Shown: piece by piece, positions 1-7,062 of the stretch
Position numbering within the stretch: the stretch's first letter is position 1
Layout: every line of letters starts with the position of its first letter
From: an uncultured Aquimonas sp.
GTDB taxonomy: Bacteria; Pseudomonadota; Gammaproteobacteria; Xanthomonadales; Xanthomonadaceae
NCBI GenBank assembly: GCA_946481615.1
Contig: CAMLOR010000080.1
Location: 1 to 12,962, forward strand
Direction of reading: 5' to 3'
DNA: 12,962 bases
Notes under the pieces: generated by a model
The model's input: the letters and a program-made list of their open reading frames with translations, nothing else
What the model was told of the DNA's origin: nothing
Database searches by the model: none
Program-made: the position numbers and the translations under genes

Positions 1-189
1 TTCTGGACGCCGATGGTCGACACCATGCCCGAGTCCGTGCAGCAGTCGCTGTCGGCCTCGATCCCCTACCCTTCGCGCCTGGGCCGGCCGGAAGAATTCG
101 CCGACCTCGTCGCCTACATCCTTTCCAACCGCTATCTCAACGGCGAAACCATCCGCCTCGACGGCGCGGTGCGCCTGGCCCCCAAGTGA
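1..189 (+). CDS. SDR-family dehydrogenase, C-terminal part (3-hydroxyacyl-CoA dehydrogenase type 2-like), partial at window edge
   Basis: Frame 1 is open from the first base to TGA at 187-189 and gives the last 62 residues of a protein. The tail has the C-terminal pattern of HSD10/type-2 3-hydroxyacyl-CoA dehydrogenases. It shows a TPM segment, then [16 protein letters not shown], then [17 protein letters not shown], where 'GRPEEFA' and 'NGE.IRLDGA.R' are typical. Such enzymes oxidise 3-hydroxyacyl-CoA with NAD in fatty-acid or branched amino-acid breakdown. The Rossmann motif (GxxxGxG) and catalytic YxxxK lie outside the window, so the substrate is inferred from the tail alone. The next gene (efpL) begins 10 bp after the stop and may be cotranscribed. 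A general SDR reductase of another substrate class is the main alternative. Confidence 0.85.
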   Translation, partial: FWTPMVDTMPESVQQSLSASIPYPSRLGRPEEFADLVAYILSNRYLNGETIRLDGAVRLAPK

Positions 190-199
190 TCGAACACGC

Positions 200-763
200 A
201 TGAAAGCTTCCGACATCAAGCGCGGCAACGTCGTCGAATACAACAACACCGTCTACCAGGTGCGCGACGTCGAACGCAGCGCGCCCACCGCGCGCGGCGG
301 CAACGTCACCTTCCGCTTCACGATGTACAGCGTGCCCGGTGGCTCGAAGTACGATCTCTCGCTGCGCGCCGACGACGATCTGAAGGAAGTCGATCTGGTG
401 CGTCGCAACGCCACCTTCTCGTACATGGACGGCGAGAACTATGTCTTCATGGACGACGAGGACTACACGCAGTACCTGCTCGGTGCCGATGCCATCGGCG
501 ACAACGCCGGCTACATCACCGAGGGGCTTGCCGGCTGCTTCGTGCAGCTGATCGACGAGCAACCGGTGGCGCTGCAGCTGCCGCAGACCGTGACGCTGGA
601 AGTCGTCGACACGCCGCCCGAACTCAAGGGCGGCACGGCCACGAAGCGGCCGAAGCCCGCGAAGCTCAACACCGGCATCGAAATCCAGGTGCCGGAGTAC
701 ATCTCCAACGGCGAGAAAGTGCTGGTCAGCACGGTGACGGGGGAGTTCGCCGGCCGCGCCTGA
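200..763 (+). CDS. efpL: EF-P-like translation factor EfpL (YeiP)
   Basis: This 187-aa protein has full family length: a KOW-like domain I (about 1-65) and two OB-like domains (about 67-125 and 130-187). The domain I loop reads SAPTARGG, so the tip position is Arg32 instead of the modified lysine of canonical EF-P. SPTARG with arginine at the tip is the signature of E. coli YeiP/EfpL. Other matches to YeiP are [36 protein letters not shown] and the C-terminal [19 protein letters not shown] block. The family binds ribosomes stalled at polyproline and related motifs, entering at the E site. The start is the first ATG after the SDR stop; no strong Shine-Dalgarno is visible, which fits coupling to the upstream gene. 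The order SDR-efpL with a 10-bp gap suggests one transcript. It is not canonical efp, because the tip lysine is absent. Confidence 0.96.
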   Translation: MKASDIKRGNVVEYNNTVYQVRDVERSAPTARGGNVTFRFTMYSVPGGSKYDLSLRADDDLKEVDLVRRNATFSYMDGENYVFMDDEDYTQYLLGADAIGDNAGYITEGLAGCFVQLIDEQPVALQLPQTVTLEVVDTPPELKGGTATKRPKPAKLNTGIEIQVPEYISNGEKVLVSTVTGEFAGRA

Positions 764-859
764 GGTCCCGGCGCGCCGCCATCGGAATTCACATACCGGG
801 CAGCATTCCCGAGCCTGGAAAAGTGCTAGGGTCGAGCGTGGCCGGAGCGTACGCCGACC
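764..859 (+). promoter_or_regulatory. Intergenic region between efpL and the kinase gene, possible weak promoter
   Basis: This 96-bp gap holds a perfect 10-bp palindrome, CGGCGCGCCG (769-778), just after the efpL stop. It also has a TGCTAGGGT element (824-832) whose TAGGGT could be a -10 box with an extended-type TGC in front. No convincing -35 lies 17 bp upstream. There is no hairpin followed by a T run, so efpL has no recognisable intrinsic terminator here. GGAG at 844-847 is 12 bases before the chosen GTG, which is long for a Shine-Dalgarno. The promoter reading is an inference. Confidence 0.3.
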
Positions 860-3592
860 GTGCCTGAGAGGGCCGTGGGCACCGAAGATCTGCAGCAACT
901 GGAAGACCTGTTCTGGCGCGGCGCGGCGCTGCCGCCGTCCGAACGCGAGCGCTGGCTGCAGGGTATCGCCGACGCGTCCCTGCGCGACACGCTCGCCGCC
1001 ATGCTGGCGAGCGGCGAGGTCGACGACAACGAGTTGCTCGGGCGCATCGGCGCGGTGTTCCGCGACGCCGCACCGGCCCTGAAACCGGGCCAGCGCCTCG
1101 GGCCCTGGCGCGTGGAGGCCGAGATCGGCCGCGGCGGCAACGGCGTGGTGTATCTCGCGCACCGCGACGACGAGCGCTTCGAACTGCGGGTCGCGATCAA
1201 GCTGATCTCGGGCATGGATGCGCGGCGCGCCGGCGAACAGCTGCGGCGCGAGCGGCAGTTGCTCGCCACCCTGCATCATCCCAACATCGCGCGCCTGCTC
1301 GACGGCGGCGAGACCGCCGACGGCCATCCCTATCTCGTGATGGAACATGTGCAGGGCGAGCGGCTCGACCGCGCCTGCGACGAGCGCCAGTACGACATCG
1401 AGATGCGCGTGCGCACCCTGGCCGAGATCGCCGAGGCCGTGCACTACGCGCACCAGCACCTCATCGTGCATCGCGACATCAAGCCGGCCAACATCCTGCT
1501 GCGCGAGGACGGCCGGCCGGTGCTGCTCGATTTCGGCATCGCCAAGATCCTGCAGAAGGGCCGCGCGCGCGACACCCAGCCCTGGCTGACGCCCGCCTAC
1601 GCCAGCCCCGAACAGCTGCGCGGCGAGGCGGTCAGCACGGCCAGCGACGTCTACGGCCTCGGCGTGCTGCTGTTCGAGCTCTTCACCGGCTTCGCGCCCG
1701 AGCGCAGCCGGGGCGCCTTCCCGAAGCCGAGCGAACACGCGCCGCCGGCGCGCCGCGCCGTGTTGCGCGGCGATCTCGACGCCATCGTGCAGCGCGCCTG
1801 CGCCTTCGATCCGGGCGAGCGCTATCCGAGCGCGCAAGCGCTGGTCGACGATCTGCGCCGCTGGCTGGAAGGCCGGCCGGTGGCCGCGGCGCGGCAGAGC
1901 CCGGCCTACGTGCTGCGCAAGCTGGTGCGCCGGCGGCCGGCAGAAACCGTGCTGGTGCTGGCGCTGGCCGCGACGCTGGCCTTCTTCGCCTGGCGCCTGG
2001 CCGAACAGCGCGACCGCGCCGAACGTCTGGCACGCGAAGCCGAAACGGTGAGCGGGTTCCTGCTCGATCTGTTCCGCCGCGCCGATCCGCAAGCCGGGCA
2101 ACAGCCGCTCGACGCCGCCGACCTGATCGAATTCGGCGCGCAGCACCTGCAGGTGCGCGACGACCTGCCGCCCCACACGCGCGCACGGCTCGCCGGCACC
2201 CTGGGCGAGATCGCGCGCCGCCTGGGCCGGCCGGAACAGGCCAGCGCGCTGCTGCAAAGCACGCTGCAAATGCTGGAACAGGCGCACGCACCGGCCGCCG
2301 AGCGCGCCGCGGTGCGGCTGCAACTGGCCAGCGCACTCGACCACCGCTCGCGTTACGCCGAAGCCGAAGCGCTGTACGCGCAGGCGCTGGCGCTGATGAA
2401 GGCGCAGGACGATCCGGCCGCCTACGCGATGACCACGGCGCGCCTTGGCCTGATGCAATCGCGCCAGCGCCGCTTCGAGGAAGGCGAGGCCACGCTGCGC
2501 CGCGCGCTGCTGGCGAGCCGGGACGCGCTCGGCGCAGGACACGCGGTCCCGAGCGAGATCGAGCTCTATCTTGCCGAGCTGCACGCGCTCGCGGACCGTC
2601 CGGCCGCGGCGCGCGCGCTGCTCGACGCGCCGGTCGCGCGCCTGCGCAAGGCGCTGCGGGCCGACGATCCGGTGCTGCTCAACGCGCTCACGATCCAGGC
2701 CATGGTGCTGCGCGAGTCCGGCGAAGGCGAGGCGGCCGCGCAGGTGCTCGACGACGTGCTGCAGCACCGCCGCGCGGTGCTGGCCGAGGACAGCTGGCTG
2801 ATCGCGAGCGTGCACAATGCCCTGGGCCAGGTGCGCTACGAGCAGGGACGCAGCCTGGAAGCGGCGGCGCAGTTCGGCGCCGCGCTCGAAGCCGGGCGGC
2901 GGTCGCTGGCCGACGACGATCCGGCGCTGGCCGAACATCTCAACAACCTGGGCGAGCTGTACGAGGAACTCGGCGTGCCCTCGCGCGGGCTGCCGCTGCT
3001 GCGCGAAGCGCTCGCCATCGCGCAGCGCGCACCGGAAGGCCAGGAACTGCTGGTGGTGCGCTACCGGCAGAACCTCGGCCGCATGCTGTTGCTGGCCGGC
3101 GAGGAATCCGAATCGTTTTTCTGGCTCTCGCAGCCGGTACCTGCGATCGACGATCCGCGCTATCGCCTGCAGGCTGCGCGCCAGCGCCTGCATCTGGCCG
3201 AATGGCACCGGCGCTTCGGCGAAGCCGCGCAGGCGGCGCGCCTGCTCGACGAACTCGAAGCCACCCTGCCCGATCTGGGCGGCGCCGCCGGGCATCGCTG
3301 GGCCTTCGCGCTGCGCATCCGCGCCGCGCTGCAAGAAGCCGCCGGCCAACCCGGCGCCGCCCGCGAACTGCTCGCAAGTGCGCTCGACATCGCCACCGGA
3401 TCGCGCGGCGAGCGCTGGCCCGGCACCGGGCTGGTGCTGCTGCAGCGCGCTGAACTCGAGGAAAGCGCCGGCCACCGGGACGCCGCGCGGCGCTGGTCGC
3501 GGCGCGCCGCCGCGGTGCTCGAAGACGGCCTGATGCCCGACGCGCCGGATCTCGTGCGCCTGCGCGCCTTGCGGGAGCGCGTGGGCCGCTAG
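860..3592 (+). CDS. Transmembrane serine/threonine protein kinase (PknB type) with C-terminal TPR region
   Basis: This 910-aa protein has a Hanks-type kinase domain at about 80-345. The glycine loop is GRGGNG (G90, G92, G95) and the ATP lysine is K114 (VAIKLIS). The catalytic loop HRDIKPAN gives D206, K208 and N211, followed by D224FG and the substrate-lobe motif TPAYASPEQ (A248-Q252). All catalytic residues are present, so an active kinase is expected. One transmembrane helix lies at about 363-382, followed by roughly 520 residues of Ala/Leu-rich helical repeats with TPR-like periodicity (for example AEALYAQALAL and HLNNLGELYEELG). The N-terminal 70 residues resemble the helical leader common in these kinases. 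The kinase would be cytoplasmic and the TPR part probably periplasmic. Such kinases often neighbour an ECF sigma factor gene; none is here. The start is GTG at 860; an in-frame GTG at 875 is the alternative. The stop overlaps the convergent M15 gene's stop. Confidence 0.93.
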   Translation: MPERAVGTEDLQQLEDLFWRGAALPPSERERWLQGIADASLRDTLAAMLASGEVDDNELLGRIGAVFRDAAPALKPGQRLGPWRVEAEIGRGGNGVVYLAHRDDERFELRVAIKLISGMDARRAGEQLRRERQLLATLHHPNIARLLDGGETADGHPYLVMEHVQGERLDRACDERQYDIEMRVRTLAEIAEAVHYAHQHLIVHRDIKPANILLREDGRPVLLDFGIAKILQKGRARDTQPWLTPAYASPEQLRGEAVSTASDVYGLGVLLFELFTGFAPERSRGAFPKPSEHAPPARRAVLRGDLDAIVQRACAFDPGERYPSAQALVDDLRRWLEGRPVAAARQSPAYVLRKLVRRRPAETVLVLALAATLAFFAWRLAEQRDRAERLAREAETVSGFLLDLFRRADPQAGQQPLDAADLIEFGAQHLQVRDDLPPHTRARLAGTLGEIARRLGRPEQASALLQSTLQMLEQAHAPAAERAAVRLQLASALDHRSRYAEAEALYAQALALMKAQDDPAAYAMTTARLGLMQSRQRRFEEGEATLRRALLASRDALGAGHAVPSEIELYLAELHALADRPAAARALLDAPVARLRKALRADDPVLLNALTIQAMVLRESGEGEAAAQVLDDVLQHRRAVLAEDSWLIASVHNALGQVRYEQGRSLEAAAQFGAALEAGRRSLADDDPALAEHLNNLGELYEELGVPSRGLPLLREALAIAQRAPEGQELLVVRYRQNLGRMLLLAGEESESFFWLSQPVPAIDDPRYRLQAARQRLHLAEWHRRFGEAAQAARLLDELEATLPDLGGAAGHRWAFALRIRAALQEAAGQPGAARELLASALDIATGSRGERWPGTGLVLLQRAELEESAGHRDAARRWSRRAAAVLEDGLMPDAPDLVRLRALRERVGR

Positions 3593-3603
3593 TAGCCCGC
3601 GCG
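3578..3603. terminator. GC-rich hairpin spanning the overlapping convergent stop codons
   Basis: Arms CGCGTGGGC (3578-3586) and GCCCGCGCG (3595-3603) form a 9-bp stem around an 8-nt loop (CGCTAGTA). The stem has eight Watson-Crick pairs and one G-U in the plus transcript; that pair becomes an A-C mismatch in the minus transcript. The loop contains both stop codons, TAG for the kinase (3590-3592) and TAG read from CTA (3589-3591) for the M15 gene. No T tract follows on either side, so this is a terminator-like or transcript-end-protecting structure by position only. Confidence 0.4.
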
Positions 3604-4362
3604 GTGGCACCAGTGCCAGGGCTCGTAGACGATGCCGTGGCGATTGCCGCGCGGATAACTGAGCCTGAAGCCGAACCCGCCGGCGCGCGCTTGCAGCCAC
3701 TCGAAGGCCGGCGTGCGCTCGAAGGATTCTTCGGCCGGCGGCTCGCCCGGCATGCCGACGTCGAGCGCCTCGCCGCTGTGGTGCTCGCTGTAGCCCGGTG
3801 CGGCGTTCACCGCGAGGATCTCGTCCACCGTCAGCCCGCGCGCGAGTTTGCGGCGGAAAATGCCGAGTTGATAGTCGTGGCTGCGGTAGCCCGAGATCGC
3901 CTCCAGCAGCACCTCGTCGCCGCGCGCCGCGTCGCGCATGCGCTGCCAGGCGTGCGCGGCCTCGTCCGTGAGCCACAACGGCCGTCGATAGCGATCGAAT
4001 CCCGCGAACGCCAGCGAGGCGGGTTCGGCTTGCAGGGCGAGGCCGGTGCGTTCGCCGTAGGCCGGGTCCAGACCCAGCGCCCGCAGGCGTTCCGACAATC
4101 CGTCGAGCGGACGCGGCGGCGCGCCGGGCGCTGCCAGTTCCTGCAAGTCCGCTTCGTGTTCGGGCCGCAGTGCACCGCGCTGCAGTTCGTGCAGCACGTC
4201 GCCGCGCCGCACTGCAAGGAAGCGTCCGTCGGCCTTGCGCCGCACCAGCCATTCGCCCTGCGCCAGCAGGCGCGCCGTCGCGTTGCCGCGCGCCCGCGCC
4301 AGCGCGGCCGGCAGGGCTTCGAGGCTCGACGAGTTCAGCAGACGCCAGTCGCGTGGATGCAT
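3589..4362 (-). CDS. M15-family D-Ala-D-Ala carboxypeptidase-like metallopeptidase (VanY/LD-carboxypeptidase fold)
   Basis: This 257-aa protein has a C-terminal M15B peptidase domain at about 110-257. Visible hallmarks are SGYRSHDYQ (substrate-binding arginine region) and SEHHSGEALD, which fits S-x-H-x-x-G-x-A-x-D with zinc ligands H194 and D201. The EPWHW motif supplies catalytic E247 and zinc ligand H250. The family trims D-Ala or L,D-linked residues from peptidoglycan stem peptides. About 100 N-terminal residues precede the domain. They contain no signal peptide or transmembrane helix, so the protein looks cytoplasmic, unlike most VanY/DacB-type enzymes. A role in recycling cytosolic muropeptides is therefore possible but inferred. 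The ATG lies 8 bp after the VOC gene stop, without a clear Shine-Dalgarno, so translation is probably coupled. The stop overlaps the kinase stop by 3589-3592. Confidence 0.88.
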   Translation of the reverse strand: MHPRDWRLLNSSSLEALPAALARARGNATARLLAQGEWLVRRKADGRFLAVRRGDVLHELQRGALRPEHEADLQELAAPGAPPRPLDGLSERLRALGLDPAYGERTGLALQAEPASLAFAGFDRYRRPLWLTDEAAHAWQRMRDAARGDEVLLEAISGYRSHDYQLGIFRRKLARGLTVDEILAVNAAPGYSEHHSGEALDVGMPGEPPAEESFERTPAFEWLQARAGGFGFRLSYPRGNRHGIVYEPWHWCHRAGY

Positions 4363-4370
4363 GCGTGGTT

Positions 4371-4796
4371 TCAGAACGTGATCGACACCGAGTCCGCGCT
4401 GCGCTGCGCCTCGCCGTGGTACACGGCTTCGACGTTGTTGCCGTCCGGGTCGAGCACGAAAGCCGCGTAATAGCCCGGATGATAGGAGCGCTCGCCCGGC
4501 GCGCCGTGGTCTTTCCCGCCGTGCGCGAGCGCCACGCGGTGGAAGGCCTCTACCGTGGCCCGATCCTTGGCCTGGAAGGCGAAATGGCAGCGGCCGGTGA
4601 GCTTGCCTTCCGCCGCTTCGCTCGAAGCCGTGGAGACGACGAACTCGTCGGCCCAGAAAAATCCGTCGCCTTCGCCGCCCAATGGCACGCCGAGGACCTC
4701 GAGCACCGCGCCGTAGAAGCGCTTGCTGGCGTCGAGATCGCGCACCACGAGTTGCAGATGGTCGATGAGGCGACCGCGATGCAGTGTGGTTTCCAT
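4371..4796 (-). CDS. VOC-family protein (glyoxalase/bleomycin-resistance/dioxygenase fold)
   Basis: This 141-aa protein is one VOC unit of two beta-alpha-beta-beta-beta modules. Motifs are IDHLQLVVRDLDASKRFYGAVL at the start, RCHFAFQAKDRATVEAFH in the middle and AAFVLDPDGNNVEAVYHG near the end. Likely metal ligands are H13, H71 and the glutamate of NNVEAVYH (about E123). The fold covers metal-dependent lyases, isomerases, dioxygenases and antibiotic-binding proteins; nothing here fixes the substrate. The ATG has a strong Shine-Dalgarno (AGGAGG, 7 bases upstream), so it is translated independently although it sits between two same-strand genes (34-bp gap upstream, 8-bp gap downstream). It is not a recognisable GloA lactoylglutathione lyase. 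Confidence 0.92.
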   Translation of the reverse strand: METTLHRGRLIDHLQLVVRDLDASKRFYGAVLEVLGVPLGGEGDGFFWADEFVVSTASSEAAEGKLTGRCHFAFQAKDRATVEAFHRVALAHGGKDHGAPGERSYHPGYYAAFVLDPDGNNVEAVYHGEAQRSADSVSITF

Positions 4797-4830
4797 GGGA
4801 AAGCCTCCTGGGTGATGCGTGCCGATGATG

Positions 4831-6639
4831 TCACGCCCAAAGGCGCAGCGGCAGCAGGCCCCACCATGCCAGCACCATCGTGAATTGCAGCACGGCGAGC
4901 ATGGCCATCGCGTCGGCTGCCGTCGCGAGCGGCCTGCACCGTTGGCGCACGGCCAACGAAAGTCCGGCGATCATCGTGATCGGCAACAGCAGCGTCACCG
5001 ACGCCAGCAGGACGCTGGCCAACGTCGGATCGCCGAGCTGCAGGAAGGATTGCCGGAAGAAGAACGGCAACGGCAAGGCCAGCACCGCGATGCCGAGGAA
5101 CGGCAGGAACGCCGGATGCGACCGCACGGCCCGCGGCTTGCGCACGAGGCGGACGAGGCCGGCGAGCAGCAGCCATAGCGCGCCCAGCAGGCCTGCGATC
5201 AGGCTGATCCAGAGCGCAACCAGTTTCCAGGGCGAAACCTGTTCGTAGGTCTGCAGACCGGTGCCGATCGCGCGCGTGCCGTCGCGCGTCGTCAGCAACA
5301 CATGCGAGGCCATGATGCGGTCGGATGCGCGGTAGAGATGACGAGCGACCGGCTGCAGCAGCACGTCGCCCGACTGCAACGGCGTGAAATGCAGACCGGC
5401 CGCATCGCGGTGCAGACGCGCGAAACCGAACGTGGTGTCCAGCCATTCGAAACTCGCGAAACGGTTCGGCGCAGGAATGTAGTAGCCGCTCCACGCATCG
5501 GCATCGGACGCCGGTCCGCTGGCGAGGGCCGGCTCCGCCGCGGGCAATTGCAAGGCATCGATCAGGATCCGGTCGAAGCGGCCGTAGTCCGCGGTTTCGG
5601 CATCCGCGTTCACGGCGATGAAGAACGCGCGTTGCGATGCCGGGAACAGGCACAGCATGGCGCGATAACCCACCGTGCTGCCGCCGTGGCATCGCCCCAC
5701 CGCGCCGTGCCGGTCGCGTGTCGCAAGGCCCAGGCCGTAGCCCACGTGCAGGCCGGCGTCCGAAGCTTCGGTTCCCTCGGGGCGGCCCATGGCCCGCAGC
5801 AGCGCGGCATCGATGAAGGGCACGCCGTCGATGCGGCCATCGCTCATCAGGAAGCGCGCGAACCGGCCCATGTCGGAGGCCGTGGTCGCGAACTGCGTCG
5901 CCGGCCGCAGATACGTCGGTACCGCCGCCTGCGCCACGCCGTTCTCGAAATGGCCCATCGCCAGGCGCGGATCGGTGGCCTGCGTGGTGTAGCCGAAGGT
6001 GCTCTCGTGCATGCCGAGCGGTTGCAGCAGGTGGGCATCGAGCCAGGTTTCGTAGCGCTCGCCCGTCACCGCCTCGATCGTCATGCCGAGCAGCGTGTAA
6101 CCCATGTTCGAATAGGAATGCCGGCTGCCCGGCCGGCTGCGCACGCGCAGCGGCAGCACCGCGCGGAAGGCCGCCGCCAGCGGCGTGTCGGCCGTCGGCT
6201 CCAGGCTGAAGATCTGTGCGAGCCGCGCGTCGTCCAGGCCCGCGGTGTGGTCCAGCAGATGCCGGATGCGGATCGGATCGCTCGCCGTCCAGGGATTGTC
6301 GAACGCGATCGATGGCAACACGTCGGAAACCGGCGTATCGAGCGCGAGCCGCCGCTCGCTGACGAGGCGCAGCACGCCGGTGGCGAGCAGCGATTTGGCG
6401 ATCGAACCCACATGCACGCGATCGTCGGCGCGCAACGTCACGCCGCTGCGGGAATCCTTGACGCCGGCAGCGTCTGCGGCGACGGTGCCATCCGGAGCCA
6501 GCGTCGACCACACGGCGCCCTGGAGTTCCTGTTCGGCGAGCTGCACCGCCATGGCCGTGCGCAAGTCGGCGGCGGCCGACGCGCCCGATGCAGCGTGCGA
6601 CACCAGGAGCAACAACAGTGCCGCAGCGCGCGCGATCAT
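4831..6639 (-). CDS. Beta-lactamase-family (class C/PBP-like) serine hydrolase with C-terminal membrane bundle
   Basis: This 602-aa protein begins with a signal peptide (about 1-22, ending ASGASA). A serine beta-lactamase/DD-peptidase fold follows at about 25-370. Catalytic motifs are S79-I-A-K82 (SxxK), Y176-S-N178 (YxN) and H318-G-G (HxG in place of KTG), the set typical of PF00144 esterases and peptidases. Residues of about 370-470 form a small beta-rich domain with a WLDTTFGFARLHRD segment. The last 130 residues contain about four hydrophobic helices (near 473-497, 505-525, 535-560 and 575-598), so the catalytic domain is probably held at the periplasmic face of the inner membrane. Likely substrates are D-Ala-containing peptides or esters; true beta-lactamase activity is not implied. 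ATG at 6639 fits the signal peptide. It is the first gene of a run with the VOC and M15 genes, the latter also of peptidoglycan-peptidase type. Confidence 0.92.
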   Translation of the reverse strand: MIARAAALLLLLVSHAASGASAAADLRTAMAVQLAEQELQGAVWSTLAPDGTVAADAAGVKDSRSGVTLRADDRVHVGSIAKSLLATGVLRLVSERRLALDTPVSDVLPSIAFDNPWTASDPIRIRHLLDHTAGLDDARLAQIFSLEPTADTPLAAAFRAVLPLRVRSRPGSRHSYSNMGYTLLGMTIEAVTGERYETWLDAHLLQPLGMHESTFGYTTQATDPRLAMGHFENGVAQAAVPTYLRPATQFATTASDMGRFARFLMSDGRIDGVPFIDAALLRAMGRPEGTEASDAGLHVGYGLGLATRDRHGAVGRCHGGSTVGYRAMLCLFPASQRAFFIAVNADAETADYGRFDRILIDALQLPAAEPALASGPASDADAWSGYYIPAPNRFASFEWLDTTFGFARLHRDAAGLHFTPLQSGDVLLQPVARHLYRASDRIMASHVLLTTRDGTRAIGTGLQTYEQVSPWKLVALWISLIAGLLGALWLLLAGLVRLVRKPRAVRSHPAFLPFLGIAVLALPLPFFFRQSFLQLGDPTLASVLLASVTLLLPITMIAGLSLAVRQRCRPLATAADAMAMLAVLQFTMVLAWWGLLPLRLWA

Positions 6640-6697
6640 CCGGCCTGCAGGCCTGACGAACTCCGATCGATCGGCATGCCGGCGTGCATGCGCCGCC
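6640..6697. promoter_or_regulatory. Intergenic region with two perfect 12-bp palindromes upstream of the serine hydrolase
   Basis: The 58-bp gap between the DUF4177 stop and the serine hydrolase ATG holds two perfect palindromes. They are GGCCTGCAGGCC (6642-6653), two bases from the ATG, and CCGATCGATCGG (6663-6674). A GCATGC pair (6675-6691 region) can also form a short stem in the minus transcript. No T tract follows, so an intrinsic terminator is not supported. The palindromes could be protein-binding sites or could sequester the ribosome-binding region, since the AGG nearest the ATG lies inside the first one. I found no good -35/-10 pair. Confidence 0.3.
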
Positions 6698-6880
6698 TCA
6701 CCGCGGCCGCTTGAAGAACAGCGTCATCTGCATGCCCATCAGCTGCGCGGTGACCAGTTGCCAGCCCTGCATGCCTTCGCGGTTCATCGCTTCGGTGACG
6801 TGTTCGGTCCAGGTCGAGCGCAGCAGGCGCAACCCCAGGGAGAGACTGACGACTTTGTGTTCCCAGCGTTCGTGGTTCAT
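6698..6880 (-). CDS. DUF4177-like small protein
   Basis: This 60-aa protein has the pattern WEHKVVSLSL..(20 aa)..EAMNREGMQGWQLVTAQLMGMQMTLFFKRPR. The 'W.YKVV', 'LN..G..GWELV' and final 'FFKR' strands are the signature of DUF4177, a small alpha-beta domain of unknown function. The start is ATG at 6880, which overlaps the stop of the upstream ribbon-helix-helix gene in ATGA (6877-6880), so translation is coupled. A longer in-frame extension upstream overlaps the RHH gene almost wholly and is unlikely. It is third in the SPFH-RHH-DUF4177 run. No catalytic residues can be named and the function is unknown. Confidence 0.85.
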   Translation of the reverse strand: MNHERWEHKVVSLSLGLRLLRSTWTEHVTEAMNREGMQGWQLVTAQLMGMQMTLFFKRPR

Positions 6881-7059
6881 TCGGGCTCCCGTTCCGGGGG
6901 CGGCGCGGTGTCGCCGAGCCGCCCCGCCTTGCGCAGGGCATCGCGCAGCACGTACTCGATCTGCGCGTTGAGCGAGCGCAGTTCGTCGTCCGACCAGCGC
7001 TGCATGGCGGCCAACACCTGCGCGTTGATGCGCAGGGGGTAGGCTTTCTTCTCGTTCAC
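6877..7059 (-). CDS. Arc-type ribbon-helix-helix DNA-binding protein
   Basis: This 60-aa protein has a beta strand KAYPLRI (about 5-11), helix A (VLAAMQRWSDDEL) and helix B (RSLNAQIEYVLRDALRKAGR). The RSLNAQIEY...KAGRLG stretch aligns with Arc repressor RSVNSEIYQ...KEGRIG, including the serine/asparagine turn between the helices. Arc-type proteins dimerise and insert the paired beta ribbon into the DNA major groove. The start is GTG at 7059, 3 bp after the SPFH stop, with no clear Shine-Dalgarno, so it is probably coupled. The Pro/Glu-rich tail (about 51-60) is disordered. Its position in the SPFH operon and the palindrome upstream of that operon make autoregulation a reasonable guess. An antitoxin role cannot be excluded, but no obvious toxin partner is present. 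Confidence 0.88.
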   Translation of the reverse strand: MNEKKAYPLRINAQVLAAMQRWSDDELRSLNAQIEYVLRDALRKAGRLGDTAPPPEREPE

Positions 7060-7062
7060 GGC

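Noticed and set aside
769..778. CGGCGCGCCG palindrome after efpL as an intrinsic terminator
   Set aside because: With a loop of four it leaves only a 3-bp stem and no T tract follows.
137..4252. A minus-strand reading frame of 1371 codons antisense to efpL and the kinase
   Set aside because: Its product is low-complexity Arg/Ala/Gln-rich sequence with no domain. It lies opposite efpL and a kinase whose motifs are all intact, and it also overlaps the M15 gene in another frame. GC-rich third positions suppress stops and create such shadows.
4550..6511. A 653-codon minus-strand frame shifted against the serine hydrolase
   Set aside because: The product is Arg-rich noise and conflicts with the SxxK, YxN and HxG motifs and membrane helices of the other frame.
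6698..7059. RHH plus DUF4177 as a toxin-antitoxin pair
   Set aside because: DUF4177 is not a known toxin fold, the order is fixed behind an SPFH gene, and nothing in the sequence shows toxicity; an ordinary operon explains it better.
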